A stretch of 64,000 nt of DNA. Source: Imbroritus primus (GTDB taxonomy: Bacteria; Pseudomonadota; Gammaproteobacteria; Burkholderiales; Burkholderiaceae). The notes beneath the pieces are model-generated. The model saw only the letters and a program-made list of their open reading frames with translations. It made no database searches and was not told the DNA's origin. Below are positions 26,717 to 38,293 of the stretch, piece by piece. The position numbers were made by a program, and so were the translations under genes. The stretch is from NCBI GenBank assembly GCA_000272025.2, contig AKCV02000025.1, positions 62,001-126,000 on the forward strand, written 5' to 3'. How positions within the stretch are numbered: the first letter of the stretch is position 1; every line of letters starts with the position of its first letter.

Positions 26717-27913
26717 TTGAAACAAGCGCAAGCGTATCTACCGCTGTCGCCCGAACCGCATGCCCCGCGCACGCAGGATTCGCATCGCAGCTTTACCGTC
26801 GTATCTGCCGAGAATGTCGTACCGATCTTCCCGGGCCTGCACAGCAGGCGCGGCACCGGACAGCCGGTGCGCGGTGTTCGCCAGTCGCGCGACCGTGCCT
26901 ATCTGTATGGCGCTGCGGCCGGTGCTTCCAACGGCCGCAGGGGCACGCCGGATGCGCTGCGGTCCGACCGCATCTCATTGTCGGTGCTGCGTTTCTTCAT
27001 GGCAGTCTATGCCAGTGGCAAGATGTCGCGCGTAGCTGCCGAGCTCAAGGTCACGACCTCCACGGTTTCCACCAGCATTGCACGCCTTGCGCAGATGTTC
27101 GATTGCGAACTATTCCGTTCGACCGGGCGTGGGCTTGTGCCGACGGAGTCTGCCCACCAGCTTGCGCCGCGCGTGCGCGAGATCCTGCGGCTATGGGATG
27201 GCGTGCTTGGCGACATGCGCGCGACCGCGCCGGGTGTCGCCATGCCGGACCTGGAGATCGCCTGTCCCGAGTACCTGCTGACGATGTTGACGCGCCTGCA
27301 GGGTGAACCCCTGCCGATGGACCTGGTGGTGCGCCATGTCCTGCCGACCTGGGAAGAGATGCAGCGGCTCTACGACACCCAGGGCGCGGCCGCGTTGATG
27401 ATCGTCGATCACCGCGAGACTGTGCCGTGGGACAGCGAGCAGCACGTCATCGCGCGCTTCACTCGGCGCTGGCTGGTGGCGCGGCGGGGGCATCCGGTGC
27501 TCGGCGAGACCCCGACGCTGGCGGCTGCATACGACTGCCGCTGGATCGGCATCGAAGGCACAGCGCCGCGCGGTACCGGTGAGGGGCGTCTGTCACTGGA
27601 GTCATGGTCCAGTCTCGGGCAGCTGCTGCAGGATTCCGACCAGGTGTGTTTCTGTTCGGACATCGCCGCGCACTATCTGGTCTCGGAGCATGGCCTCGAG
27701 GCCTACCTGATGCCCGAAGACGAGCACGAGCGCTGCGAGCTGCGCCTGATGTTCTCGGGCGAGGCCTGCCCTCCGGTGGTGCGCCGCTGGCTGATGCAGG
27801 TCCTGCTGCCGGCGATGGAGCGTTGGGTTGCCATCGTGCTCGATGTCATGGGTCGGCCCGTTGCACCGCGCCGCGTGCTGCGCGGCAGCCGTCCGGAGCA
27901 GGCCGGCTGCTGA
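26717..27913 (+). CDS. LysR-like regulator with long N-terminal extension
   Basis: About 398 residues. A LysR-type helix-turn-helix sits unusually late, near residues 88-150 (LSVLRFFMAVYASGKMSRVAAELKVTTSTVS, then CELFRSTGRGLVPT), behind about 85 low-complexity residues. The effector domain is recognisable (ALMIVDHRETVPW, RWLVARRGHPVLGE). Start choice: AAGGAG at 26705-26710 favours TTG at 26717 (six-base spacing) or GTG at 26714 (three bases); an ATG at 26669 lacks a site. It is divergent from the SARP-like gene, with which it may share regulation. Targets are unknown. Confidence 0.82.
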   Translation: MKQAQAYLPLSPEPHAPRTQDSHRSFTVVSAENVVPIFPGLHSRRGTGQPVRGVRQSRDRAYLYGAAAGASNGRRGTPDALRSDRISLSVLRFFMAVYASGKMSRVAAELKVTTSTVSTSIARLAQMFDCELFRSTGRGLVPTESAHQLAPRVREILRLWDGVLGDMRATAPGVAMPDLEIACPEYLLTMLTRLQGEPLPMDLVVRHVLPTWEEMQRLYDTQGAAALMIVDHRETVPWDSEQHVIARFTRRWLVARRGHPVLGETPTLAAAYDCRWIGIEGTAPRGTGEGRLSLESWSSLGQLLQDSDQVCFCSDIAAHYLVSEHGLEAYLMPEDEHERCELRLMFSGEACPPVVRRWLMQVLLPAMERWVAIVLDVMGRPVAPRRVLRGSRPEQAGC

Positions 27914-27942
27914 TGCGCCCCAAGCCCGGGCAGCCGGGCCGG

Positions 27943-29085
27943 CTAGGATTGCACGAACCGTTTCTGCCGCGAAATATTCATGAGGATGCCGATTCCCATG
28001 CCGAGCGTGACCAGGGCCGTCCCGCCATAGCTGAGCAGCGGCAACGGCACGCCCACCACTGGCAGGATGCCGCTCACCATGCCCATGTTGACGAAGGCAT
28101 AGGTAAAGAAAATCATGGTGATCGAACCCGCCAGCAAGCGCGAAAACAGTGACGGCGCCTGTGCGGCGATATAGAAGCCGCGCAGGACCAGCAGCGCGTA
28201 GAGCAGAAGCAGCACGCAGTTGCCCAGCAGCCCGAACTCTTCCGAAAATACGGCGAAGATGAAGTCGGTGTGTTTTTCGGGAATGAACTCCAGGTGTGTC
28301 TGCGTGCCCTGCAGCCAGCCCTTGCCCGTCAGCCCGCCCGAGCCGATGGCAATGATCGACTGGATCGTGTGGAAGCCCTTGCCGAGGGGGTCGCTGGTTG
28401 GATCAAGGAGCGTGCACACGCGATGCTGCTGGTAACCGTGCAGGACGGGCCAGTCCACCCCAGGGGCGCATAGCTGCGTCTGGAACGAGATCAGCAGGAT
28501 GGCGGCCACGCCCACGAGACTGATCACCGGGATGATGAGGCGCCACGACAGGCCGGCGAAGTAGATGATGTACAGTCCGGCGGCCAGCACCAGCAGCGCC
28601 GTGCCGAGATCCGGCTGCTTGGCGATCAGTCCGACCGGAACGGCCAGCAGTACCGCGGCGACCAGGTAGTCGAACCAGCGAATCACGCCTTCGCGCATCT
28701 GGAAGTACCAGGCCAGTGTCAGGGGCACGGCGATCTTCAGGATCTCCGACGGCTGCACCACGATGCCCACATTGAGCCAGCGCCGCGCGCCCTTGCGGAT
28801 CAGGCCGAACATGGCGACCGCGATCAGCAGTGCCACACCCACCGTATAGAGCGGGACAGCCACGCGCATCAGCGTCTGCGTCGGCAGGTTGGCGATGAGC
28901 CACATCACGGCGAATGACAACAGGATGTTGCGCAACTGGTCCTCGAGCCGGCCCGGCATGTCGATGCTGGCCGAATACAGCGCAACGATGCCCATGCCGA
29001 ACAGCAGGAACACGACCAGCGCCAGCGGTTTGTCGAAACCGGTGAACCAGGATTTGACGAGCGTGGCGAGACGGTGTTTGTCCAT
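27943..29085 (-). CDS. mrdB: Rod-shape SEDS peptidoglycan polymerase RodA
   Basis: Membrane glycosyltransferase of the elongasome, partner of PBP2. 380 residues with about ten transmembrane segments. SEDS-family segments include GARRWLNVGIVVQPSEILKIAVPL, KQPDLGTALLVLAAGLY, the catalytic-loop region PEKHTDFIFAVFSEEFGLLG and the C-terminal GVPLPLLSYGGTALVTLGMGIG. The length is normal. It follows mrdA by 16 bases on the same strand; last gene of the mreBCD-mrdA-rodA group, convergent with the LysR-like gene. Confidence 0.97.
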   Translation of the reverse strand: MDKHRLATLVKSWFTGFDKPLALVVFLLFGMGIVALYSASIDMPGRLEDQLRNILLSFAVMWLIANLPTQTLMRVAVPLYTVGVALLIAVAMFGLIRKGARRWLNVGIVVQPSEILKIAVPLTLAWYFQMREGVIRWFDYLVAAVLLAVPVGLIAKQPDLGTALLVLAAGLYIIYFAGLSWRLIIPVISLVGVAAILLISFQTQLCAPGVDWPVLHGYQQHRVCTLLDPTSDPLGKGFHTIQSIIAIGSGGLTGKGWLQGTQTHLEFIPEKHTDFIFAVFSEEFGLLGNCVLLLLYALLVLRGFYIAAQAPSLFSRLLAGSITMIFFTYAFVNMGMVSGILPVVGVPLPLLSYGGTALVTLGMGIGILMNISRQKRFVQS

Positions 29086-29101
29086 GGGGAATCCCGGCTT
29101 A

Positions 29102-31288
29102 TTATCGTGACGTACTGCTGCGCGGCACGCGGGCGGATGACGTCGCCGGCGCCGCGGCGGGCGGCGCGGCGTGCGGCGGCTTGGCCGACAGCGCCTGCCT
29201 GACGTAATCGCTCAGCGCCTGCGGGGCGCTGGCTGGCGCATCCGCGACGGCAGGCGGCGTCGAGGCAGCATCGCCTTCGGCGGGGGGCAGCGTCGTCGAG
29301 CTGGCGATGGTCGCGGTCTTGCCGGTCACGAATACGCTTGGCGTATCCACCGGCGCCAGCGGTGCCGCGGGCGGCGCGCTCTGCGCGAGCTCCTGCGGCC
29401 ACTTGCCTGTCAGGTAGTAGTCGAACATCTTGCGCGCAATCGGTGCGGCATGCTGCCCGCCGAAACCGGCATTCTCGACGATCAGGGCCAGTGCGATGCG
29501 CGGCTTGTCGGCCGGGGCGAATGCCATGTACAGCGCGTGGTCGCGCTTGTGCTCGTCGAGCGCATGGTGGCGATAGACCTCGCCCTTGGAGAGCGAGTAG
29601 GTCTGCGCCGTGCCGGTCTTGCCCGCCGCCACGTACGGGGCGCCAGCAAACGCCCGCGCCGAGGTGCCGCTCTGGTTGACCGCAACCATGGCGCGCTTGA
29701 TCACCTCGATATGCTCCGGCTTGTAGGGAATGCGGTAGCTTTCCTTCGGGACCGTCAGGCGGCGCTGCTTGGTCACGGCATCCTCGATGGCCTTGACCAG
29801 GTGCGGCTTCATGACGATGCCGCCATTCGCCAGGATGCCAGTGGCATGCGCCAGCTGGAGGATCGTGAAGCTGTTGTAGCCCTGTCCGATGCCCAGCGAT
29901 ATCGTCTCGCCTTCGTACCAGCGCTGCTGTGCTGGCTTGCGGTACGCCTTGCGCTTCCATTCCGTGGACGGCAGGATGCCGCTGCGTTCGCCTTCGATGT
30001 CGATGCCGGTGATCTGGCCGAACCCGAGCGGTTTCATGAACTCCGCCATGCGGTCCACGCCCATGTCGCGCGCCAGTACGTAGTAGTAGGTGTCGCACGA
30101 CTCGACGATGGACTTGTGCATGTCCACCCAGCCGTGCCCGCCGGGTTTGTCGTCGCGGAAGGTATGGTTGCCAAGCGTGAAGCTGCCGGGATCGTGCATG
30201 CCCCATTGCGCCGTGCGCAGGCCGGTCTCGAGCGCGGCCAGCGCCATGAATGGCTTGTACGTCGAGCCCGGCGGATACGCCCCGCGCAGCGGGCGGTTCA
30301 GCAAAGGCTTGTCGGTCGAATTGTTGAGTTCGTTCCAGGTGGCGGTATCGATGCCCTCGACGAACATATTCGGATCGTAGGTGGGCATCGACACGAAGGC
30401 CAGGATGTCGCCTGTATCCGGCTCGATCGCCACCATTGCGCCCCGACGCTCGCCGTACAGCAGTTCGCCGAGGCGTTGCAGGTTGATGTCGAGCGAGAGG
30501 ACGAGGTTGTTGCCGGGCGTGGACTGCGAGGTCGACAGCGTACGGATGGCCCGGCCGCCCGCGCTGACCTCGACCTCTTCCACGCCGGTGAGGCCGTGCA
30601 GTTCGGTCTCGTAGCTCTGCTCGATGCCGACCTTGCCGATGTATTCGGTGCCCCGGTAGTTGTTGGCGTCGCGGCGCGGATCGTAGTTGCTTTCAGCCGC
30701 CGCGTTTTTCTCGCTCATCTCCTCGATGCGCTCATTGTCGCGTTGCGAGATGCGGCCGATGTAGCCGATTACATGCGAGGCCACCTCGCCCATTGGATAC
30801 TGGCGGAACAGGCGCGCGCGGATTTCCACGCCGGGGAAGCGGTACTGCTGCGCCGAGAAGCGCGCCACTTCGATGTCGCTCAGCTGGCTGCGGATCGGCA
30901 GGCTCTCGAAGCTGCGCGACTCTTCCATCAGCCGGCGGAAGCGGCGCCGGTCGCGCGGCTGGATCTCGATGATCTTGCCGATCGCGTCCAGCGTGGCATC
31001 GAGCGGCGCATCGAGCTTGGACGGCGTGATCTCGAGCGTGTAGGCTGAATAGTTGCGTGCGAGCACCACGCCGTTGCGGTCCGTGATGATGCCGCGGTTC
31101 GGCTCGATCGGTTGCACCGAGATGCGGTTGTTCTCCGCGCGTGCCGAATACTGGTCATGCTTGATTACCTGCAGCCAGATGAAGCGCGCCAGCAGCAGGC
31201 CGAAACAGAACAGCACGAACAGGAAGGCCATTACCAGTCGCAGACGGAAACGGCTCAGCTCCTGCTCGACGTTGCGGAACTCGGTCAT
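29102..31288 (-). CDS. mrdA: Penicillin-binding protein 2 (elongation transpeptidase)
   Basis: Class B transpeptidase that crosslinks lateral-wall peptidoglycan with RodA. One N-terminal TM (about 18-40) precedes the pedestal domain. The transpeptidase motifs are the SxxK in PPGSTYKPF, an SxN-type motif in VESCDTYYY and KTGTAQTYS. The protein has 728 residues, longer than the E. coli 633 because of a Pro/Ala/Ser-rich C-terminal tail of about 90 residues after TGKWPQELAQ. It lies between mreD and rodA and is cotranscribed with both. The tail looks disordered. Confidence 0.97.
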   Translation of the reverse strand: MTEFRNVEQELSRFRLRLVMAFLFVLFCFGLLLARFIWLQVIKHDQYSARAENNRISVQPIEPNRGIITDRNGVVLARNYSAYTLEITPSKLDAPLDATLDAIGKIIEIQPRDRRRFRRLMEESRSFESLPIRSQLSDIEVARFSAQQYRFPGVEIRARLFRQYPMGEVASHVIGYIGRISQRDNERIEEMSEKNAAAESNYDPRRDANNYRGTEYIGKVGIEQSYETELHGLTGVEEVEVSAGGRAIRTLSTSQSTPGNNLVLSLDINLQRLGELLYGERRGAMVAIEPDTGDILAFVSMPTYDPNMFVEGIDTATWNELNNSTDKPLLNRPLRGAYPPGSTYKPFMALAALETGLRTAQWGMHDPGSFTLGNHTFRDDKPGGHGWVDMHKSIVESCDTYYYVLARDMGVDRMAEFMKPLGFGQITGIDIEGERSGILPSTEWKRKAYRKPAQQRWYEGETISLGIGQGYNSFTILQLAHATGILANGGIVMKPHLVKAIEDAVTKQRRLTVPKESYRIPYKPEHIEVIKRAMVAVNQSGTSARAFAGAPYVAAGKTGTAQTYSLSKGEVYRHHALDEHKRDHALYMAFAPADKPRIALALIVENAGFGGQHAAPIARKMFDYYLTGKWPQELAQSAPPAAPLAPVDTPSVFVTGKTATIASSTTLPPAEGDAASTPPAVADAPASAPQALSDYVRQALSAKPPHAAPPAAAPATSSARVPRSSTSR

Positions 31289-31321
31289 GCGTCCTCCTGT
31301 GGGCGGACGGCATGGCGCCGG

Positions 31322-31834
31322 TCAGATCGGGCGGTTCTTGTCGACATGTTGCGGACGGCGTTGCGGCGCCAGCAGCAGCGCGGTAGCGAGCGGCCAGAGC
31401 ATGGTCTCGATGACCGGCGCGAGGGCGATGGTCCAGTCGGGCAGCGATGCGCCCATCACCAGGCGGATCACCACCGGGACCGCGTGCGCGAGGAACAGCA
31501 GCGGCAGGATGTGCAGCGCCTGCGAGAAGACCGGAAACCACAGCACGCGGCGGTGGATGGTAATGGCGAAGTAGGCCAGCAGGGTATAAGCCATGGCGTG
31601 CTCGCCCAACAGGCGTGCATCGTGCACGTCCATCAGCAGGCCGAGGACGAACGCGATGCCCATGCCCACCTTGCGCGGCTGATGGATGTTCCAGAACACC
31701 AGCGTCAGTGCCACCAGGTCGGGAATCCACAGCAGGCGGCCCCACGGCATCATGTTGAACAGAAAGGCCAGCAGGAAGCTCAGCGCGATGAACGCCGGAT
31801 TCACGGGACGCAGCAGGTAATGGGGATTGTTCAT
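31322..31834 (-). CDS. mreD: Rod shape-determining protein MreD
   Basis: An integral membrane protein of the elongasome, 170 residues with about five hydrophobic helices and almost no soluble part. The N-terminus HYLLRPVNPAFIALSFLLAFLFNMMPWG is typical. Its start overlaps the mreC stop by four bases, so the two are translationally coupled. It is thought to hold MreC and PBP2/RodA together at the membrane. Confidence 0.95.
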   Translation of the reverse strand: MNNPHYLLRPVNPAFIALSFLLAFLFNMMPWGRLLWIPDLVALTLVFWNIHQPRKVGMGIAFVLGLLMDVHDARLLGEHAMAYTLLAYFAITIHRRVLWFPVFSQALHILPLLFLAHAVPVVIRLVMGASLPDWTIALAPVIETMLWPLATALLLAPQRRPQHVDKNRPI

Positions 31835-32763
31835 CGCCGTTTCTCCCGGGCAGCAGGGGTCGATGCCGGCGCAACCGCAGGTGCCGACGCAGCAGCGGCG
31901 GTGGGCGCGCTGGCCGCGGCTCCGGCCGGCGCCGCCGGTTTTTGCACAATCAGTAGATGGCGGTGCGCCTTGACGCCAGCGACCGGCGTGCAGATGACGC
32001 GCGAGAATGCCGTGTCGGCGCGCCGCTCGATGCGGCTGATGCGCGCCACCGGCAGGCCGGGCGGATAGACGCCGTCGAGCCCCGAGGTCACCAGCAGGTC
32101 GCCCTCCTGCAGATCGGCCGCAGCCGGCATGAAGCGCAGTTCGAGCGCACCGCGCCGGCTGCTGCCCACGGCGATGCTGCGGATACCGTTGCGCACCACC
32201 TGGACCGGAATCGCCTGGTCCTTGTCGGTCACCAGGGTCACCTGCGATTCAAATGGCATCACGCGCGTGACCTGCCCGACTACGCCCGCATCGTCGACCA
32301 CCGGCGAGCCGGCGACCACGCCGGCACGGCTGCCGCGATTGATGATCAGGCTTTCGGAATATGGGTCGCGCGCGTCCGACAGGACTTCCGCGGCCAGCAT
32401 CGGCACGGCGGCCTGCTGCTGCAAATCCAATAGTGCGCGCAGACGCTTGTTCTCGGCTTCCATCTGGCGGGCGTGCAGCGCCTGCTGCGACTGCTCGGCA
32501 GCGTGCTCGCGCAGCGCCTGGTTATCGGCCACCAGCGTAGCCGACGATTTCAGGTACTCGGCGGAGGTCCGCCAGGCATCGCGCGGAATCAGTACCATGC
32601 GCTCGAGCGGATAGAGCACCACCGAGACGGCCTGCCGCACCACGCCCAGCGTATGCATGCGCGCGTCCACCACCAGCAGCGCCAGGGCGATCATCAGAAA
32701 GATGATCAGCCGCAGGATGGCCGAGATGCCTTGCTTGAAGAGGGGTGGTGGCGAGTATTCCAT
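31831..32763 (-). CDS. mreC: Rod shape-determining protein MreC
   Basis: A periplasmic scaffold protein of the elongasome. The N-terminus MEYSPPPLFKQGISAILRLI is conserved in Burkholderiales and fixes the ATG at 32763; a TTG four codons earlier is unlikely. One TM lies near 14-36 and a coiled coil near 65-115 (ADNQALREHAAEQSQQALHA). The beta-barrel MreC core follows (about 120-270), then a Pro/Ala-rich tail. About 310 residues. An intrinsic terminator lies ten bases upstream of the start, so this gene depends on read-through from mreB or on a promoter inside mreB. Confidence 0.96.
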   Translation of the reverse strand: MEYSPPPLFKQGISAILRLIIFLMIALALLVVDARMHTLGVVRQAVSVVLYPLERMVLIPRDAWRTSAEYLKSSATLVADNQALREHAAEQSQQALHARQMEAENKRLRALLDLQQQAAVPMLAAEVLSDARDPYSESLIINRGSRAGVVAGSPVVDDAGVVGQVTRVMPFESQVTLVTDKDQAIPVQVVRNGIRSIAVGSSRRGALELRFMPAAADLQEGDLLVTSGLDGVYPPGLPVARISRIERRADTAFSRVICTPVAGVKAHRHLLIVQKPAAPAGAAASAPTAAAASAPAVAPASTPAAREKRR

Positions 32764-32773
32764 CTGGCCGGAC

Positions 32774-32803
32774 AAAAAAACCGGCCCATGCTGTGCACGG
32801 GCC
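32774..32803 (-). terminator. Intrinsic terminator between mreB and mreC
   Basis: On the minus strand GGCCCGTGC pairs with GCATGGGCC (one G-U pair), and the stem is followed by GG and seven T. It lies 85 bases after the mreB stop and ends ten bases before the mreC start. Confidence 0.85.
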
Positions 32804-32888
32804 TCGATCTCGATTGCGATGCGGCTGCGCCTTCACGCGCAGCGGCAGTTGGTACGGGCGCGCGGCGGGGAGCCGGTCACCCGTGGGC

Positions 32889-34380
<1,492 letters not shown>

Positions 34381-34680
34381 ATGTCCCTAGAACTTTCAGA
34401 TGTGAACCGGCTGGCGAGTCTGGCCCGGATCGAGATTTCCGAGGCCGAGGCGGCCCAGGTCCAGCAGCAGCTCAACCAGTTCTTTGCGCTGGTCGAGCAG
34501 ATCCAGGCTGTCGATACGCAAGGCATCGAGCCGCTTGCGCATCCGATCGCCACGATTGCGGAACTCGCACAGCCCCTTCGCGATGACACGGTGACCGAGC
34601 CGAATCGCCGCGAGGCCTGCCAGGCTGCGGCTCCGGCCGTGGAAGACGGCCTCTATCTGGTGCCACGCGTGGTGGAGTGA
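34381..34680 (+). CDS. gatC: Asp-tRNA(Asn)/Glu-tRNA(Gln) amidotransferase subunit C
   Basis: A small stabilising subunit of GatCAB, 99 residues. The N-terminus [24 protein letters not shown] and the middle segment [17 protein letters not shown] are typical. It wraps around GatA at the interface with GatB. First gene of gatC-gatA-lipoprotein-gatB, divergent from mreB. Confidence 0.96.
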   Translation: MSLELSDVNRLASLARIEISEAEAAQVQQQLNQFFALVEQIQAVDTQGIEPLAHPIATIAELAQPLRDDTVTEPNRREACQAAAPAVEDGLYLVPRVVE

Positions 34681-34804
34681 GCGGTGCGGCGCAGGGTGCG
34701 CCGCACCGCTGTTTGTCCGCATACGGCTTGCATGCAGGTCGCCCGTATTACCGATTCAGTAGCCATGGCCGGCGTGTGCCAGCCATGGTTTCACCGAGAC
34801 TGTC

Positions 34805-36283
34805 ATGGATTTCGATTCACTCCGACAACTGTCAGACGCGCTCAAGGCGCGCACCGTGTCCAGCGAAGAACTGGCGCGCCACTACCTGCAGCGCATCGAG
34901 ACGCATGCGGGGCTCAATGCCTATGTGCATGTCGATGCCGAACGCACGCTGGCCCAGGCACGCGATGCCGATACCCTGCTGGCGAGCGGCAACGCGACCG
35001 CGCTGACCGGCATTCCGGTCGCGCACAAGGATGTGTTTGTGACGCGTGGCTGGCGCTCCACCGCCGGCTCGCGCATGCTGGCCGACTATGTCAGCCCGTT
35101 CGATGCCGCCGTGGTGGCGCGTCTCGCGGGCGCGGGCATGGTCACGCTCGGCAAGACCAATATGGATGAGTTCGCCATGGGCTCCTCCAACGAGAACTCG
35201 CATTTCGGCCCGGTGCAGAACCCGTGGGATGCGGCGCGCATCCCCGGCGGCTCCTCCGGCGGCTCTGCGGCGGCTGTGGCGGCGCGGCTTGCGCCCGTGG
35301 CAACCGGTACCGACACCGGCGGCTCGATCCGCCAGCCGGCTGCGCTGACCGGCATCACCGGCATCAAGCCCACCTATGGCCGCGTGTCGCGCTACGGCAT
35401 GATCGCCTTTGCCTCGTCGCTTGACCAGGCCGGCCCGATGGCGCACTCCGCCGACGACTGCGCGCTCATGCTGAACGCCATGGCGGGCCACGATGCGCGC
35501 GACTCCACCAGCCTGTCGCGCGATGACGAAGACTTCACGCGCCATCTCGGCCAGCCGCTCGACGGCGCGACTGCCGCAAAGCCGCTGCAGGGCCTGCGTA
35601 TCGGCCTGCCCAAGGAATACTTTGGCCCCGGCCTCGATGCCGATGTGGCGGATGCCGTGCGCGCCGCGCTGGCCCAGCTCGAGGCGCTCGGCGCGACGCT
35701 CGTGGACGTGACGCTGCCCAAGACCGAGCTGTCGATCCCGGTGTACTACCTGATCGCCCCGGCAGAGGCGTCGTCCAACCTGTCGCGCTTCGACGGTGTG
35801 CGCTACGGCCACCGCGCGGCCGAGTACAAGGACCTGCGCGACATGTACCAGAAGACCCGGGCCGAAGGTTTCGGCTGGGAGGTCAAGCGCCGCATCCTGG
35901 TTGGCGCCTATGTGCTGTCGCATGGCTACTACGACGCCTACTACCTGCAGGCGCAGAAGATCCGCCGCATCATCGCCAACGACTTCCAGAACGCCTTCGG
36001 CCAGTGCGACCTCATCATGGGTCCGGTGTCGCCCAGCGTGGCATGGAAGCTCGGCCAGAAGACCGCCGATCCGGTACAGATGTACCTGGCCGACATCTTC
36101 ACGCTGTCGACCAGCCTCGCCGGCCTGCCCGGCATGAGCGTGCCATGCGGCTTTGGTGAAGGCGGCATGCCGGTAGGCCTGCAGATCATCGGCAACTATT
36201 TCGACGAAGCGCGCATGCTGCAGGTCGCGCATGCGTTCCAGCAGGCGACCGACTGGCACCTGCGCCGCCCGGCGGGAGTGTGA
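34805..36283 (+). CDS. gatA: Asp-tRNA(Asn)/Glu-tRNA(Gln) amidotransferase subunit A
   Basis: Glutaminase subunit that supplies ammonia for amidation of misacylated tRNA. 492 residues of the amidase-signature family. The Ser-Ser-Lys triad is in [13 protein letters not shown] (Lys) and [29 protein letters not shown] (both Ser). The organism therefore makes Gln-tRNA or Asn-tRNA by the indirect route. It follows gatC after 124 bases and overlaps a small lipoprotein gene by four bases. Confidence 0.98.
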   Translation: MDFDSLRQLSDALKARTVSSEELARHYLQRIETHAGLNAYVHVDAERTLAQARDADTLLASGNATALTGIPVAHKDVFVTRGWRSTAGSRMLADYVSPFDAAVVARLAGAGMVTLGKTNMDEFAMGSSNENSHFGPVQNPWDAARIPGGSSGGSAAAVAARLAPVATGTDTGGSIRQPAALTGITGIKPTYGRVSRYGMIAFASSLDQAGPMAHSADDCALMLNAMAGHDARDSTSLSRDDEDFTRHLGQPLDGATAAKPLQGLRIGLPKEYFGPGLDADVADAVRAALAQLEALGATLVDVTLPKTELSIPVYYLIAPAEASSNLSRFDGVRYGHRAAEYKDLRDMYQKTRAEGFGWEVKRRILVGAYVLSHGYYDAYYLQAQKIRRIIANDFQNAFGQCDLIMGPVSPSVAWKLGQKTADPVQMYLADIFTLSTSLAGLPGMSVPCGFGEGGMPVGLQIIGNYFDEARMLQVAHAFQQATDWHLRRPAGV

Positions 36284-36750
36284 CCATGATGACGATGCGA
36301 TGGATGCGGGCAGGCCTGGTGGCGGCAGCCGTGCTGGTGCTGACCTCGTGTATTCCATTGCCACGCATCGGCGGCGCGCCACCCGCGCCGATCGCCGATC
36401 GCGACATCAATATGCGCGGCAACTGCGTGCAGACCGAGGAAGACGGTTTCCACGAGAACGCACAGGTGGTCGTCAACAACAATACCGTGCAGTCGCTGTC
36501 GTGGCGCATCGCCGTCGGCAAGCGCGGCACCTGCAGCTTCGACTACGCCGAATTCCGCCAGACGCAGCGCAAGCCGCACATCGAAATGCGGGCGCGCGAC
36601 GGCAGCAGCTGCAAGCTGCTGATGTGGCAGGAACCGCGCCGCGTCACGCTGGCCCACGTGGGCTGCGAGCGGCGCTGCACGCCGGGCATCTACGAAGAAG
36701 CGTGGCCGGTGATGTTCGAGCCGAACACCGGCGCCTGCGTGCGCCGCTGA
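36280..36750 (+). CDS. Small putative lipoprotein between gatA and gatB
   Basis: 156 residues. A basic and hydrophobic N-terminus ends in the lipobox Leu-Thr-Ser-Cys (about residues 21-24), so export and lipidation are expected. The mature part is about 130 residues and has at least six further cysteines ([26 protein letters not shown]), which would form disulfides in the periplasm. No domain is recognised. The start overlaps the gatA stop (ATGA), so it is translationally coupled to a tRNA amidotransferase subunit with no obvious functional link; that is odd. A strong hairpin separates it from gatB. Confidence 0.8.
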   Translation: MTMMTMRWMRAGLVAAAVLVLTSCIPLPRIGGAPPAPIADRDINMRGNCVQTEEDGFHENAQVVVNNNTVQSLSWRIAVGKRGTCSFDYAEFRQTQRKPHIEMRARDGSSCKLLMWQEPRRVTLAHVGCERRCTPGIYEEAWPVMFEPNTGACVRR

Positions 36751-36787
36751 GTGGCGCACGACGGCACGACGTGCCACCAATACAACC

Positions 36788-36810
36788 GGAAGACTGCCAT
36801 GCAGTCTTCC
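36788..36810 (+). terminator. Perfect hairpin upstream of gatB (possible attenuator)
   Basis: GGAAGACTGC (36788-36797) and GCAGTCTTCC (36801-36810) form a perfect 10-base stem with a 3-base loop. No T tract follows, so factor-independent termination is doubtful. It could instead shield the message or tune gatB expression. Confidence 0.4.
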
Positions 36811-36835
36811 TGCAACACGTGACAAGGTGAATGCA

Positions 36836-38293
36836 ATGCAATGGGAAGTGGTGATCGGCCTCGAAACGCATGCCCAGCTTTCGACGGTCTCGAAGATTTT
36901 TTCCGGCGCCTCCACCGCCTTCGGGGCGGAACCCAACACCCAGGCCTCGCCGGTCGATCTGGCCCTGCCGGGCGTGCTGCCGGTGCTGAATCGCGCCGCC
37001 GTGGAGTGCGCCATCCGCTTCGGTCTCGCCATCGACGCGAACATCGCGCCGCGCAGCGTGTTCGCACGCAAGAATTACTTCTATCCGGACCTGCCCAAGG
37101 GTTACCAGATCAGCCAGTTCGAACTGCCCGTGGTAGTCGGTGGCACGCTGACCGTGCAGGTGGAGCGCAAGGGCGCCGAGCCGTATGAAAAGACCGTGCG
37201 CCTGACGCGCGCGCATCTCGAGGAAGATGCAGGCAAGTCGCTGCACGAGGACTACCACGGCATGAGCGGCATCGACCTGAACCGCGCCGGCACGCCGCTG
37301 CTCGAAATCGTCACCGAGCCCGACATGCGCAGCGCCGCCGAGGCCGTGGCCTATGCCAAGGCGTTGCATGCGCTGGTGACCTGGCTCGGCATCTGCGATG
37401 GCAACATGCAGGAAGGCAGCTTCCGCTGCGATGCCAACGTGTCCGTGCGTCGCGGTCCCGATGCGCCCTACGGTACGCGTTGCGAGATCAAGAACCTGAA
37501 CTCTTTCCGTTTCCTCGAAGAGGCCATCAATTACGAGGTGCAGCGCCAGATCGAATTGATCGAGGATGGCGGCACCGTGGTGCAGGAAACGCGCCTGTAC
37601 GATCCGGACCGCAAGGAAACGCGCTCGATGCGCAGCAAGGAAGACTCGCAGGACTACCGCTACTTCCCCGACCCCGACCTGCTGCCGCTGGTGATCGCAC
37701 CCGAGTGGATCGAACGTGTGCGCGAGGCGCTGCCGGAACTGCCGGCCGCCATGCAGGCGCGCTTCATGTCGGAATACGGCCTGCCGGCCTACGATGCCAG
37801 CCAGCTGACCACATCGAAGGATGTTGCCGCGTATTTCGAGGCGGTGATCGCCGCTGCCGGTCCAGCCCAGGCCAAGGGCGCGGCCAACTGGATCATGGGC
37901 GATATCGCCTCGCGACTGAACAGCGAAGGCATCGCCATCGATGCCGTGCCGGTTGTGCCCGCCCAGCTGGCGACGCTGCTGGCGCGCATCGCCGACGGCA
38001 CCATCTCGAACAACATCGCCAAGAAGGATGTGTTCCCGGCCATGTGGGCCGGCGAGTCCGGTGGCGACGCCGATGTCATCATTGCTGCCAAGGGCCTCAA
38101 GCAGATGTCGGACAGCGGCGAACTCGAGAAGATCATCGACGAGGTGCTGGCCGCCAACCAGAAGTCGGTGGAGGAGTTCCGCGCCGGCAAGGACAAGGCC
38201 TTCAACGCGCTTGTCGGCCAGGTGATGAAGGCCACACGAGGCAAGGGCAATCCGCAGCAGGTCAACGAACTGCTGAAGCAGAAGCTGGGCTGA
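36836..38293 (+). CDS. gatB: Asp-tRNA(Asn)/Glu-tRNA(Gln) amidotransferase subunit B
   Basis: Kinase/amidase subunit that activates the tRNA-bound Glu or Asp and binds tRNA. 485 residues starting with the standard [15 protein letters not shown]. The family segments [52 protein letters not shown] and [13 protein letters not shown] are present, with a C-terminal GatB/Yqey tail domain (about 340-485). The ATG at 36836 is preferred over a GTG at 36827 because AAGGTGA is spaced correctly and the N-terminus matches the family. A perfect hairpin lies 25 bases upstream. Confidence 0.98.
   Translation: MQWEVVIGLETHAQLSTVSKIFSGASTAFGAEPNTQASPVDLALPGVLPVLNRAAVECAIRFGLAIDANIAPRSVFARKNYFYPDLPKGYQISQFELPVVVGGTLTVQVERKGAEPYEKTVRLTRAHLEEDAGKSLHEDYHGMSGIDLNRAGTPLLEIVTEPDMRSAAEAVAYAKALHALVTWLGICDGNMQEGSFRCDANVSVRRGPDAPYGTRCEIKNLNSFRFLEEAINYEVQRQIELIEDGGTVVQETRLYDPDRKETRSMRSKEDSQDYRYFPDPDLLPLVIAPEWIERVREALPELPAAMQARFMSEYGLPAYDASQLTTSKDVAAYFEAVIAAAGPAQAKGAANWIMGDIASRLNSEGIAIDAVPVVPAQLATLLARIADGTISNNIAKKDVFPAMWAGESGGDADVIIAAKGLKQMSDSGELEKIIDEVLAANQKSVEEFRAGKDKAFNALVGQVMKATRGKGNPQQVNELLKQKLG

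Noticed and set aside
29171-31048. A 625-codon open frame on the plus strand
   Set aside because: Antisense to mrdA, whose transpeptidase motifs are intact.
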